Assembly (NCBI GenBank): GCA_046152955.1
Contig: JBJXGA010000270.1
Location: 1 to 64,000 of the forward strand
Direction: 5' to 3'
DNA: 64,000 nucleotides
DNA from: SIAF01 sp046152955
Lineage (GTDB): Bacteria > Planctomycetota > Planctomycetia > Planctomycetales > Planctomycetaceae
Below are positions 26,311-35,656 of the stretch, piece by piece; position 1 is the first letter of the stretch, and each line of letters starts with the position of its first letter. The translations under genes were made by a program, and so were the position numbers. Under the pieces are notes generated by a model. That model had not been told where the DNA came from and searched no databases. It saw nothing but the letters and a program-made list of their open reading frames with translations.

Positions 26311-27930
26311 TCATTGAACATAGCGAATCCGGGTGATTTCGGGAATGCGGATCTCGGTCTGCCAGCTCCCCCAGCCGATTCGAGACCGCCGGGAGGGAAG
26401 GTGGACCAGCAGCGGTTTTCCGAGAAACATTTCACCTCGCAGCGCAACACCGCCCGGCCAACTCCGGCTATCGCGTGAGATCGGGCTGTTGTCCCCCAAC
26501 ACAAAATACTCGTCGGAGCCCAGTCGCCACGCCGTCCGCGGTCCCCGCGTGGAACCCCCCGGCGTGTAGTACACGTCCCGGAACAATCGCAGCCGATCCA
26601 CCGCGACCGCCTGTCCTCGGGATCCCAGTCGGACCGGAATCCAGGGAGTGGAACCGCGAGGACGGTCGGATTCGTAGCTCCAAGGTTCGCACAGCAATCG
26701 GCCATCCACAGCCACCAGCGCCTGGTGGTCCATCAATGAAACTTCGACGCGTGCGCCGGCCGCCAGGGAACCGGGAGCGATTTGTGCCGTTCTCACTGTG
26801 GTCTGGGTTCCGACATCAATCAGCCGGACCTGCCCCTGGGCGAAATCCCAGAGGCACTGCATCGTTGCCGTTCCATCCGAGATTTCGATGAGGAACTCCC
26901 CCGCGGGAGAGCGGACGGTGACCTGCCCTTCAACCATCAGGTCGCGGACTTCGTAATCTCCTCCTCCCTGGTCTCCGCGATTGTACCCATACTGATCGGT
27001 GACCGGCGCCAGGTGAGACGTCTGGTCCAACTCGCGGATCGCCTGAAGAAACCGCGGATCATCGCTGCCATCCAGCAGCCGATCCCGGAGGCTGTCGGAA
27101 AGTACTCCCCGGCAGATGAGCGACCTCGACTTGGACTCAAAACTCAACGGATCGGAGGAGTCGGGCTGGGGGATTTCCGCGGGCCATTCCTCCAGGGGAA
27201 CGGACGTTCGGTGCTGCCCGCCAGACCGAATCCAATGCCGATACGCCACCCAGGCGAGGCCCGACGCATCGTCCCGCGACGTATCGAACTTCGACGGATT
27301 GAATTCGAAACCGTCATCCATAGCACTCCACCCGCGGTCCGGTTCGGTGGGAATCCACCGCGGTTGCCACTCGGGATCGTCCGCCGCCGGACGGAACGAA
27401 TTGTCGTAGACCAAAATCCGCATGCCACGCTGGGCGGCGTACGGTTTCGGTTGAATCACCCCATTCACATAGAGATCCCCGTGCCGGAGTTCCACGGTTT
27501 CCCCCGGAAGTCCGATCAGCCGTTTGACGTAGGTTTGGCGCAATCGGCTGGGATTGCGAAACACGACCACTTCCCAGCGACGGGGAGCGCGATAATCAAA
27601 TGCTCCGCGATCGACGAGCAAGTGGTCCCCGTCATGCTGTAACCCCTCTTCGATCGCCAGCCCCGATCGACCGCAGTTGGGGCAGGCTGCGCGCAACCCG
27701 TTGCGGCTCCCTTCGACGGCAAAAGAATACCCGCAATCGGGACATTGCTCCTGCCAATGGACTCCGACCAGGCAGGGGGCCATCGAACCGGTTTCAATCA
27801 GGTAGCCCCGCGCCAGGAACGTCCGGAACAATGTCACCAACACTGCCAGACTGATCAACAGTTCGACCACCAGACGCGCGGGAGAGCCGCGACGGCCAGG
27901 AGCGGTTGGGTGGTCGGGCGGGGAGGGCAT
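26311..27930 (-). CDS. Second signal peptidase I with large insertion
   Basis: A 539-residue paralogue of the neighbouring peptidase. Membrane segment at about residues 20-38; catalytic Ser49 (ETGSMAPC); a four-Cys insert with CPDC and CPNC (C63, C66, C83, C86); Lys136 in KRLIGLPGE; then a long insert (about 150-480) with a beta-sandwich-like region (VALVAVDGRLLCEPW-type strands); then GDNSPISRDSR. Ser and Lys of the catalytic dyad are intact. The two tandem copies have diverged strongly in the insert, which suggests different substrates. ATG at 27928-27930; the ribosome binding site is weak. Confidence 0.85.
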   Translation of the reverse strand: MPSPPDHPTAPGRRGSPARLVVELLISLAVLVTLFRTFLARGYLIETGSMAPCLVGVHWQEQCPDCGYSFAVEGSRNGLRAACPNCGRSGLAIEEGLQHDGDHLLVDRGAFDYRAPRRWEVVVFRNPSRLRQTYVKRLIGLPGETVELRHGDLYVNGVIQPKPYAAQRGMRILVYDNSFRPAADDPEWQPRWIPTEPDRGWSAMDDGFEFNPSKFDTSRDDASGLAWVAYRHWIRSGGQHRTSVPLEEWPAEIPQPDSSDPLSFESKSRSLICRGVLSDSLRDRLLDGSDDPRFLQAIRELDQTSHLAPVTDQYGYNRGDQGGGDYEVRDLMVEGQVTVRSPAGEFLIEISDGTATMQCLWDFAQGQVRLIDVGTQTTVRTAQIAPGSLAAGARVEVSLMDHQALVAVDGRLLCEPWSYESDRPRGSTPWIPVRLGSRGQAVAVDRLRLFRDVYYTPGGSTRGPRTAWRLGSDEYFVLGDNSPISRDSRSWPGGVALRGEMFLGKPLLVHLPSRRSRIGWGSWQTEIRIPEITRIRYVQ

Positions 27931-28298
27931 ATCCAGCGGCTTCGCCTTACGGAGACTGGCAGTTGAACCGGGATCAATCGCCGGAGGGATTCCATCGCAG
28001 AGTCGTTTCCGCGATGCCAGTTGCCGCTGATGCTAGGCGAGAAGTCCAAACCGGGCAATCTCGAATACAATTCGCCCTCATCCGCCTTGCGCGGATTGGT
28101 GAGCGAGACCGGCGCTGACGATCTGCCAAGAATTCGTGCGCGGTACAGGACTGAAAATACATGAAGTTGGTGCCAGAGTGGCCAACCGCGACACAGAATG
28201 GGGTGGCACCATGTCGCGCAGATTCCTGACTGGCCTCTGCATTGGAAATTGCACATCAGTATACATGTCCATGTCAAGTCAGCGGCGAGCGCCAGTCG

Positions 28299-28319
28299 CT
28301 GGATTCCTCAGAAATCCAG
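28299..28319. repeat. Palindromic intergenic repeat, copy 1
   Basis: The arms are CTGGATTCCT and AGAAATCCAG, separated by one base, with one mismatch in the palindrome. Two close copies occur at 46675-46695 and 46865-46887, 18 kb away and also intergenic. This points to a dispersed REP-like palindrome family in this genome. Confidence 0.65.
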
Positions 28320-28472
28320 AAGCGTTGGACTCCAACGGCAAAGGCGAGCGTCGCGACACGCCGTCTCTCCGTACGCAGTTCTGAGGCGGCAACACTTCGT
28401 GCGCTTGAACTGGCCGCGCTTGACAGATCGGTGGGCGACGAGACCGGTAGCCTGATGACACGCTGGACTCGA

Positions 28473-28568
28473 GGTGGTGTGCCAACTGGGTGACCATCTG
28501 GACGGCCACATCGTGGGTCACGTGCTGGGTCACCTGCTGGGTCACGTGGTGGGTCATGTGGTGGGCCA
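28473..28568. repeat. Tandem array of eight degenerate 12-base units
   Basis: Eight consecutive 12-base units lie at 28473-28568. They converge on CGTGGTGGGTCA; the central five are the most alike (for example CGTGCTGGGTCA and CCTGCTGGGTCA). The flanks decay gradually. On the reverse strand the units would encode a four-residue Val-Thr-His-His type repeat, but the ORF containing it has no other protein-like feature and the region is divergent intergenic DNA. Protein-binding sites or neutral slippage DNA are both possible. Confidence 0.75.
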
Positions 28569-28841
28569 TGTGTTCCGAACGCGGGGAGACTGCCGCAAAC
28601 TGTGGAATCGTTGGGGTTTACGGATGTGCCAAGATGTCGGCAAGCGCTGGTGGGTCACGTCAACTGGTCACGTCATCTGGTTTCGCAAGAGTCGATGAAT
28701 CAATCCGCTGGTGGTCCGGTTTGCTGACCGGATTGAGGCGACCTGAGCCGAGCGGTATTATGATCGGGGAGCCACCCCCGGCCCGGTTGCCCCCCCCCTC
28801 ATCCGCCATCTTCCTTCGCAGTCATTTCTGAGAGCGATCTC

Positions 28842-29606
28842 ATGCCCGTTCGCGAAAACAAAGCCAAGCAGAAACTGAAATCAGGCGGAACGATCTATTC
28901 CAGTTCGGTGCGGCTCCCGGAACCGGGGCTCTGCGAGCTTTTGGGGTATGCCGGGTTTGATTTCGTCCTGATCGACGGGGAGCATGGCGCGGCGGATGCC
29001 GTTTCCATCGACCGGATGGTCCAGGGGTGCTTCGCCGGTAATACAGTTCCGGTCGTGCGGGTCTTGCGAAACGACGAGCCGGAAGCGGTGATGAAGGCGC
29101 TTGACCTGGGGGCACAGGGAGTGCTGATTCCGCACTGCCGAACGGCGGCAGACGCCCGGCGCTTGCAGCAGGCCGCCTGGTATCCCCCGCGGGGGAAGCG
29201 CGGATTTGGTCCCGGCCGCGGGGCGAAGTGGGGATCGATTCCCGCCGCCGAGTACCTGCAGACGATCGACGACACGCTCCTGCTGCTGGCATTGATCGAA
29301 GAAGTCGAGGGAGTGGAGAATATTGAAGAGATCGCGCGTGTCGGATTGGACGTGTTATGGGTCGGAACCAGCGATCTGGCCGCCGATCTGGGAGTGCCGG
29401 GTGAGACCAGTCACCCCCGCGTTCTGGAAGCGGCAGCAAGGGTGCTGTCAGTCTGTCTGGAGCAGGGAGTCGCCTGCGGATTTCCAGCGCGCGATTTGGA
29501 ATCGAGCCGCTGGGCTCGGGACCAGGGCTACCGCGCCATCGGCTACGGCTGCGCCGAACAATACGTGATGCAGACGGCACGGAAGTTCCTGGAACAGGTG
29601 GAATAG
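28842..29606 (+). CDS. HpcH/HpaI family aldolase
   Basis: A 254-residue class II (metal-dependent) pyruvate-type aldolase of the HpcH/HpaI, 2-keto-3-deoxy-sugar group. Conserved landmarks include FDFVLIDGEHGAAD, the VPVVRV strand, ALDLGAQGVLIPHCRTAADA, a Gly-rich loop (GKRGFGPGRGAKWG), IEEVEGVENIEEIA with the metal-binding Glu, and VLWVGTSDLAADLG. Such enzymes cleave or form 4-hydroxy-2-oxo acids; the exact substrate cannot be told from sequence. It is a single gene followed by a hairpin at 29678-29707. Confidence 0.85.
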   Translation: MPVRENKAKQKLKSGGTIYSSSVRLPEPGLCELLGYAGFDFVLIDGEHGAADAVSIDRMVQGCFAGNTVPVVRVLRNDEPEAVMKALDLGAQGVLIPHCRTAADARRLQQAAWYPPRGKRGFGPGRGAKWGSIPAAEYLQTIDDTLLLLALIEEVEGVENIEEIARVGLDVLWVGTSDLAADLGVPGETSHPRVLEAAARVLSVCLEQGVACGFPARDLESSRWARDQGYRAIGYGCAEQYVMQTARKFLEQVE

Positions 29607-30041
29607 GACGAGAACCAGAAAGGCTGCTTTTGATGGCGTGAACCGGGATCACTACTTTTCGGGATTGAACACCCAGAGCCCGCTCGGTTCCAATCGACCG
29701 AGCGGGCATTTGCGTTTGGGAGAAACTCCGGGGACAGTCATGCAGCCGGCCCGCAATGCCTTGAGCGACCGGTGCGACGGGACACTGCGTAGGGACGGCT
29801 TTTCGAATTCCGGCGAGATGGTCCTGCAATGTCGGGGTCACCTCATCAAAGGAATAATCGATTGAGCGAAGAGCCAGATACGGACTCGGGGGCCAAAAAA
29901 TGCGGCCCGCACGCGACTTCAACTTCGAGCGCTGCTATTCTCCTATGGTGAAGGCATTTGCGCACTGAAGTGGTCTGGGTGCCCGTGGATGTTCCATCAA
30001 TTGATTTTAGTTTTCTGATTCCATCTGCACACCGATTTCGC
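29607..30041. other. Intergenic region after the aldolase gene
   Basis: A 435-base gap holding the hairpin terminator described separately, and no gene I can support. It must also contain the promoter of the PQQ-like gene that begins at 30042. Confidence 0.45.
29678..29707 (+). terminator. Hairpin terminator after the aldolase gene
   Basis: A perfect 11-base-pair stem, GCCCGCTCGGT (29678-29688) with ACCGAGCGGGC (29697-29707), and an eight-base loop. It is followed by ATTTGCGTTT, a poor but T-containing tail. It lies 70 bases after the aldolase stop. Confidence 0.6.
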
Positions 30042-31361
30042 ATGCACCGATTCTTTTCCGCATTCTGGATGTTGAGTTTCCTGCTCCCCGCGGCGATGGG
30101 GGTCGCTCGTGGCGAGGACTGGCCGGGATGGCGCGGGCCGCGCGGGGATGGAACCAGTCTCGATAAATCGCCGCCGGTGCGCTGGAACGGCGAAACGGGG
30201 GAGAACATCGCCTGGAAAGTCGAAGTCCCTGGAGAAGGGCATGGTTCTCCAATCGTCTCGGGAGACCGCGTGTTCCTCGTCTCTTGCCGACTCGACCGGG
30301 AAGAACGGGTGTTGCTCTGCTTCCGCCGCTCGACGGGGGAATTGCTCTGGGAACGAACCGTCGTCCACTCGCCGCTGGAAATCAAGCACCAGCTCAATAG
30401 TCACGCCTCCTCCACCCCGGCCACCGACGGGAAGCTGGTCTACGTGGCGTTCCTCGAGATCGACGGCTCGCAGGCCCCGGCGGGGAATGTGGGAACAGCC
30501 CGTCCCCTGACCCCCGGCAAGATCGCCGTCGCAGCCTACACCCTGGAAGGAGAGCGCCGCTGGCTGGCCTACCCCGGCAGTTTTGCCAGCGTCCACGGGT
30601 TCTGCACCAATCCGGTGTTGTTTGGCGACCTGGTGATCATCAATGGGGACCACGATGGCGATTCGTACACCGCGGCGCTCGACCGTCGGACCGGTGAAAC
30701 CGTCTGGAAAACCCCTCGTGCCCACAAGACTCGCAGTTACGTCACTCCGCTCGTGCGGCACATCGACGGCCAGCCGCACCTGGTCTTTTCCGGCAGTAAA
30801 CACATCGTCAGTCTCGACCCGCGGGACGGGACGCCGCACTGGACGATCGATGGCCCCACCGAACAGTTCGTCGCTTCGATGGTGTTTGACGGTCGGCATT
30901 ACTACATGGCCGCAGGATTTCCGACGTACCACGTGATGGCGATCCGCCCGGACGGTCGGGGAGATGTCACGCAATCGCACGTCGCCTGGCATGTCACCAA
31001 CGTCAGTTGCTACGTTCCCTCTCCGGTGGTCATCGGCGACTACCTGCTCGTCGCCGACGATCGAGGGACCGCGAATTGCTTCGATACCGCCACCGGGCAA
31101 CGGCATTGGCAGGTGCGGCTCGGATCGCATTACAGCGCCTCGCTGCTGGCAGCCGGAGGGCGAGGCTACTTCCTGGCAGATGATGGGGTTGCCAAACTGG
31201 TGGAACCGGGGCCGGAGCTCCAGGTGATCGCTGAAAATCCGCTGGGGGAAGCCTGCTACTCCTCTCCCGCCTTGGCCGATGGACAACTGTTCGTTCGAGG
31301 AGAACGCCACTTGTTTTGCATCGGTGCGGCGTCCGATGCCGAAGCGCCTCAGTCCCGCTGA
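30042..31361 (+). CDS. Exported PQQ-like beta-propeller protein
   Basis: A 439-residue protein with a signal peptide (MHRFFSAFWMLSFLLPAAMGVARG), then EDWPGWRGPRGDG, the typical start of planctomycete 'outer membrane protein assembly/PQQ-like repeat' proteins. Repeated propeller strands follow (GELLWER, GERRWLAY, GETVWKTP, TPHWTIDG, GQRHWQVR). It probably folds as an eight-bladed propeller outside the cytoplasm. There are no catalytic residues for a PQQ dehydrogenase. ATG at 30042; upstream in-frame codons precede the signal peptide and look non-coding. It lies about 90 bases before glcD. Confidence 0.8.
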   Translation: MHRFFSAFWMLSFLLPAAMGVARGEDWPGWRGPRGDGTSLDKSPPVRWNGETGENIAWKVEVPGEGHGSPIVSGDRVFLVSCRLDREERVLLCFRRSTGELLWERTVVHSPLEIKHQLNSHASSTPATDGKLVYVAFLEIDGSQAPAGNVGTARPLTPGKIAVAAYTLEGERRWLAYPGSFASVHGFCTNPVLFGDLVIINGDHDGDSYTAALDRRTGETVWKTPRAHKTRSYVTPLVRHIDGQPHLVFSGSKHIVSLDPRDGTPHWTIDGPTEQFVASMVFDGRHYYMAAGFPTYHVMAIRPDGRGDVTQSHVAWHVTNVSCYVPSPVVIGDYLLVADDRGTANCFDTATGQRHWQVRLGSHYSASLLAAGGRGYFLADDGVAKLVEPGPELQVIAENPLGEACYSSPALADGQLFVRGERHLFCIGAASDAEAPQSR

Positions 31362-31447
31362 TTCCCACCGTTCGCCGACCTCTGGCGACCTACCGACCAC
31401 GACGAATTCGCCTGCTCGACATTCCTCCGCTGATCACCCGACGTTCC

Positions 31448-32926
31448 ATGACCTCGACCGCCACCTCCCGAACGGATGCCTCCCTCGCGATCACTCCTGA
31501 GTTTCTGCAACAGCTCGCTCAGATTGTCGGAAGCACGGGGATGCTGACCGAACGGGAAGAGCTCCTGGTGTACGAGTGCGACGGCTACACGATCGAAAAA
31601 CAGGTTCCCGACACCGTGGTCTTTCCCACGACGACCGAGCAGGTGGTGGCGATCGTCCGCTTGTGCCATGAGCATCGCGTTCCGTTTGTTCCGCGGGGGG
31701 CGGGAACCAGTCTGGCGGGGGGATGCCTGCCAGTGGGGGGCGGGGTGATGATCGCCCTGACCCGAATGCGGCAGATTCTGGAAGTCAATCTCCGCGATCG
31801 GTATGCGGTTGTAGAACCGGGGCTGGTCAACGTCCACCTGACGAATCACCTCAAAGGAACCGGATGCCATTACGCTCCCGATCCCAGCAGCCAGGGGGCC
31901 TGCACGATTGGAGGCAATTTCGCGACCAACTCGGGCGGGCCGCACACCCTCAAATACGGGGTCACCGTCAATCATGTCCTGGGAGCGGAGCTGGTCATGC
32001 CTGACGGGTCGGTGGCCCGATTCGGCGGCCCCTGCGAAGACTCTCCCGGCTACGACCTCACAGGGCTCTTCGTGGGAAACGAAGGGACGTTTGGGGTTTG
32101 CACAAAAATCTGGGTGCGGCTGACGCGTGATCCAGCGGCCTACCGGACCATGCTGGGGGTCTTCAATTCGGTCCAGGACGCCACGCAGACGATCAGTAAC
32201 ATCATCGGCGCGGGGATCATTCCCGCCGCATTGGAACTGATGGACCAGGGGATCATCGAAGCGGTCGAAGCGGCGTTTCATTTCGGATTTCCGTTGGACG
32301 CGGCTGCCGTTCTCTTGATCGAAGTGGACGGCCTGGAAGTCGCGGTGGATGACGAAGCGCGAAAGATCCTTGAGATATGCCACGCGACCGGCGCCCGCGA
32401 GGTGCGCTCGGCCAATACTCCCAAGGAACGCCTGTTGTTGTGGAAGTGCCGCAAGCAGGCGTTCGGCGCCATTGGACGGCTCAGCCCCAGCTACTGCACG
32501 CAGGATGGGGTCGTGCCCCGAACGAAGCTGCCGGAAATCCTGGATTTCATCATCGACGTCAGTCGGCGACACGACATCCGGATCGTCAACGTATTTCATG
32601 CCGGGGACGGGAACATCCACCCGATTCTGTTGTTCGACGAGCGCGATCAGGCTCAGGTGCGGCGCGTGCTGCTGGCCAGCGACGAAATTCTCAACAAGTG
32701 TATCGATCTGGGGGGGAGCGTCACGGGAGAGCACGGGATCGGCGTGGAAAAGATCAACTTCATGAATCGGCTGTTTGCCCCGGCCGACCTGGAGGTGATG
32801 GCCGCCGTTCGAGACGCCTTCAATCCGGACGGATTGTGCAGCCCGATGAAAATGCTCCCCACGGCCGGCGCCTGCGGCATGGAACAGATCGAACGCACGC
32901 ATCCCGGACGCCGCGCGGCGCTTTGA
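31448..32926 (+). CDS. glcD: Glycolate oxidase subunit GlcD (FAD-linked)
   Basis: A 492-residue FAD-binding oxidoreductase. The PCMH-type FAD domain shows VPFVPRGAGTSLAGGCLP, DPSSQGACTIGGNFATNSGGPH and LKYGVTVNHVLG, and the C-terminal cap shows GDGNIHP and the GEHGIGVEK motif. With GlcE and GlcF it forms the membrane-associated glycolate dehydrogenase that oxidises glycolate to glyoxylate. The ATG at 31448 was chosen; further upstream the frame runs into the previous gene. The order glcD-glcE-glcF is the standard operon, and glcE starts 12 bases later. Confidence 0.92.
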   Translation: MTSTATSRTDASLAITPEFLQQLAQIVGSTGMLTEREELLVYECDGYTIEKQVPDTVVFPTTTEQVVAIVRLCHEHRVPFVPRGAGTSLAGGCLPVGGGVMIALTRMRQILEVNLRDRYAVVEPGLVNVHLTNHLKGTGCHYAPDPSSQGACTIGGNFATNSGGPHTLKYGVTVNHVLGAELVMPDGSVARFGGPCEDSPGYDLTGLFVGNEGTFGVCTKIWVRLTRDPAAYRTMLGVFNSVQDATQTISNIIGAGIIPAALELMDQGIIEAVEAAFHFGFPLDAAAVLLIEVDGLEVAVDDEARKILEICHATGAREVRSANTPKERLLLWKCRKQAFGAIGRLSPSYCTQDGVVPRTKLPEILDFIIDVSRRHDIRIVNVFHAGDGNIHPILLFDERDQAQVRRVLLASDEILNKCIDLGGSVTGEHGIGVEKINFMNRLFAPADLEVMAAVRDAFNPDGLCSPMKMLPTAGACGMEQIERTHPGRRAAL

Positions 32927-32938
32927 GGAGTCTCTATC

Positions 32939-34174
32939 TTGTTGGATTTTACTGAAGAAATGACACCGGCGACCGTCAGTGAGTTGGCGCGCAAGGTTGC
33001 CGAGAATGCCTCCCGCGCCGCGCAGCCGATTTATCCTGCCGGGGGGCGGACGGCACTCGCCTGCGGCCGTCCGTCGCGAACACCGGGGATCCTGCTGTCG
33101 ACCACCGAGTTGACGAAGGTGATCGACTATCCGGCGCGCGACATGACGATTACCGTCGAAGCGGGGATTCGCCTCACCGAGCTGGCCGCAGTCCTGGCGA
33201 CCGAAGGGCAGCGCTTGCCGGTCGACGTCCCGCAGGGGCACCGGGCGACGCTGGGGGGGGCGGTTGCCTGCAACGCCAGCGGAGCGCGGCGGTTCGGGCT
33301 GGGAACGCTGCGGGACTACGTGATCGGCATCGCGGCAGTCGACGCCTCCGGGAAATCGTTCAAAGCCGGGGGGCGCGTCGTCAAAAACGTCGCCGGGTAT
33401 GATCTGTGCAAAATGCTCGTCGGATCGCAGGGGACGCTGGCGATCATCACGCAACTGACGCTCAAGCTGAAGCCAGCTCCGCAGGCGTCGCGGCTCCTGT
33501 GGTGCGCTTTCGACCATCTCGATTCGATCGACCAGGCGCTGGAGCGTCTGGGTTCATCGGGTGCGCGGCCGGTGGCCCTGGAACTGCTCAATCCCGCGGC
33601 TGCCGCCAGCGTTGCCCTGGAAGCGGCGCAGGATCTTCCCACGCATCGTCCGGTGCTGTGCCTGGGGGTGGAGGGAACCGACCACGAGACGACTTGGCAG
33701 ATCGACACACTACGCAACGAACTCCAGCCGTATGCCCCACACTCGATGACGGTCGTCGCTCCATCAGAGGCCGAGGCAGTTTGGGGGGCGCTGACGGAAT
33801 TCCAGGTAGCGTCCGACGACCCGTTGACGTTCAAGGCCAGCCTGCTTCCGTCGCGCACGGTGGAGTTCGTGCGGCTGGCGAACGAAGCGGGTTGTTCCAT
33901 CCAGGCCCACGTGGGGAATGGCATCGTTCGCGGTCACCTTCCCGACAGCGTCACTTCCAGCGACACAGCACGGACCACCCTGGATCCACTGCGGAATCTG
34001 GCGGAGCGATGCGGTGGGAGTCTGGTGATCGAACACTGCGACAAAGGTTGGAAAGCCGCCCTGTCGGTCCTGGGCGCCCCCGTGGAACCGGCCTGGCAGT
34101 GGATGCGAAAGCTCAAGCAGCAGCTTGATCCCAGGGGACTGCTCAATCCACACCGGCTGTTCGAGTCCCTATAA
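32939..34174 (+). CDS. glcE: Glycolate oxidase subunit GlcE
   Basis: A 411-residue second FAD-binding subunit, paralogous to GlcD. It has YPAGGRTALACGRP, VEAGIRLTELAAVLATEGQ, GATLGGAVACNASGARRFG-like strands (HRATLGGAVACNASGARR), and KNVAGYDLCKMLVGSQGTLAIITQLTLKL, which is diagnostic. TTG at 32939 is taken as the start because GAGGAG lies eight bases before it. An ATG at 32960 has a weaker site. It works with GlcD and GlcF. Confidence 0.88.
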   Translation: MLDFTEEMTPATVSELARKVAENASRAAQPIYPAGGRTALACGRPSRTPGILLSTTELTKVIDYPARDMTITVEAGIRLTELAAVLATEGQRLPVDVPQGHRATLGGAVACNASGARRFGLGTLRDYVIGIAAVDASGKSFKAGGRVVKNVAGYDLCKMLVGSQGTLAIITQLTLKLKPAPQASRLLWCAFDHLDSIDQALERLGSSGARPVALELLNPAAAASVALEAAQDLPTHRPVLCLGVEGTDHETTWQIDTLRNELQPYAPHSMTVVAPSEAEAVWGALTEFQVASDDPLTFKASLLPSRTVEFVRLANEAGCSIQAHVGNGIVRGHLPDSVTSSDTARTTLDPLRNLAERCGGSLVIEHCDKGWKAALSVLGAPVEPAWQWMRKLKQQLDPRGLLNPHRLFESL

Positions 34175-34234
34175 TTGATTCTGGCCGACCCCTCCTCGCG
34201 GCGCGCCATGTTCCCAGACGATTCGCCCTGACTC

Positions 34235-35614
34235 ATGTCCTCCACGACTCCCGCACTTTCGGCGCCCCTCCCTCCAGCGCCCGGCACGACGCCCGATTCT
34301 CGCCCCGCTCGGGTGGGGAGCGAGATCGATTACGAAAAATTCCTCGATTGCGTTCACTGCGGATTGTGTACAGCCGCCTGTCCGACCTATTTGGAGACGG
34401 GAGACGAAAACAACAGCCCGCGCGGGCGGATCTACCTGATGCGCTCGGTGGTCGATGGAACGCTGAATTTGACCCCCAAGGTCGAACGGCATCTGGACCT
34501 GTGTCTGGATTGCCGCAGTTGTGAAACGGCCTGCCCCTCGGGTGTGCAGTACGGCCGGCTGATCGAACCGTTCCGGGCCAGTCAGCGCCGTGCCGAAGCG
34601 ACCGCCGGCCAGCCCCGGAATCGCGATTGGTTTCACCGGTTCATTCTGTATGGGCTGTTTCCTTCCGCCAAGCGGATGCGGTGGGCGCTCTTTCCGGCGC
34701 GCTGGGCGCAATGGCTGCGTCTGGACCGCCTGGCGGAATGGAGCGGGCTGACGAAGCTGTTGCCAAACCGGCTGCAACGGATGCAGCGGCTGCTCCCCAG
34801 GCTGGTGCCGGGGGGAGCGGCGCTGCCGGAATTCCTGCCGGCGATCGGCCCCCGGAGAGCGCGAGTGGCGCTGTTCACGGGGTGCGTATCCGACGCTGTC
34901 TTTCGGCATGTGAACTGGGCCACCGCGCGGGTTCTACAACAGAACGGGTGCGACGTGGTGGTGCCGCGGAATCAGGCGTGTTGCGGCGCGATCCACTACC
35001 ACAGCGGCGCCGACGTGCCGGCGCTGGAGTTGGCCCGCCGGAACGCCACCGCTTTTGACGGCGCCGGGGTGGATGCCGTGGTGGTCAATGTCGCCGGGTG
35101 CGGGGCGATGCTCAAGGACTACGGACACATCGCGCACGAACTGGAGCCGCACAACGCCCCCCTCACGGCGGCGCTTTCCGGGTGCGCCGGCAAAGTCCGC
35201 GACGTGAATGAGTTCCTGGCGGAACTCGGATTGATCCCCCCCACGGGGGAGATTCGGCTTCGCGCCGTTTACCATGACGCCTGCCATCTGGTGCACGCCC
35301 AGAAAATCCGCGAGCAGCCGCGCGATTTGCTGTCGAAAATTCCCGGCCTGGAACTGATTCCGATTGCCGAACCGGAGATTTGCTGTGGCGCGGCGGGGAG
35401 TTACAACCTGACCGAGCCGGACATGTCGGATCGACTGGCGGAGCGGAAGTTGAAGAACATCCTGGCGGCGCGCCCACAGGCGGTGATCACCGCCAACGTC
35501 GGGTGTTCGATGCAGATCCAGGCGGAACTCCGGCAAGCGGGCGCTCCCGTCTGGGTCGCCCACCCCGTCGAACTCTTGGATCTGAGCTATCAGAAAAAGC
35601 AACCGCCGGTCTGA
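34235..35614 (+). CDS. glcF: Glycolate oxidase iron-sulfur subunit GlcF
   Basis: A 459-residue electron-transfer subunit. Two 4Fe-4S motifs, CVHCGLCTAACP and CLDCRSCETACP, lie near the N-terminus. The C-terminal half carries two CCG (heterodisulfide-reductase-like) domains marked by ACCGAIHYHSG and EICCGAAG. It passes electrons from the flavin subunits to the quinone pool. ATG at 34235, 60 bases after glcE. A Pro/Ala-rich N-terminal tail of 28 residues precedes the first cluster. Confidence 0.92.
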   Translation: MSSTTPALSAPLPPAPGTTPDSRPARVGSEIDYEKFLDCVHCGLCTAACPTYLETGDENNSPRGRIYLMRSVVDGTLNLTPKVERHLDLCLDCRSCETACPSGVQYGRLIEPFRASQRRAEATAGQPRNRDWFHRFILYGLFPSAKRMRWALFPARWAQWLRLDRLAEWSGLTKLLPNRLQRMQRLLPRLVPGGAALPEFLPAIGPRRARVALFTGCVSDAVFRHVNWATARVLQQNGCDVVVPRNQACCGAIHYHSGADVPALELARRNATAFDGAGVDAVVVNVAGCGAMLKDYGHIAHELEPHNAPLTAALSGCAGKVRDVNEFLAELGLIPPTGEIRLRAVYHDACHLVHAQKIREQPRDLLSKIPGLELIPIAEPEICCGAAGSYNLTEPDMSDRLAERKLKNILAARPQAVITANVGCSMQIQAELRQAGAPVWVAHPVELLDLSYQKKQPPV

Positions 35615-35656
35615 CCCGCGTCGTGCCCGTACTTCCCGGATTCATCTCTCGCCATC

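Larger units (their letters stand above)
27931..28841. other. Long divergent intergenic region with repeats
   Basis: A 911-base gap between the divergently transcribed signal peptidase and aldolase genes. No frame is convincing as a gene. It contains a palindrome at 28299-28319 and a 12-base tandem array at 28473-28568, both listed separately. A further GGGTCACGTC/GGTCACGTC pair lies near 28653-28675. Both flanking promoters should lie here. Confidence 0.5.

Noticed and set aside
28473..28568. CRISPR-like array
   Set aside because: Units are 12 bases and contiguous, with no spacers and no cas genes in the window.
28279..28569. Reverse-strand ORF with a His-rich four-residue repeat
   Set aside because: The repeat follows directly from the 12-base DNA array, and the rest of the frame is not protein-like.
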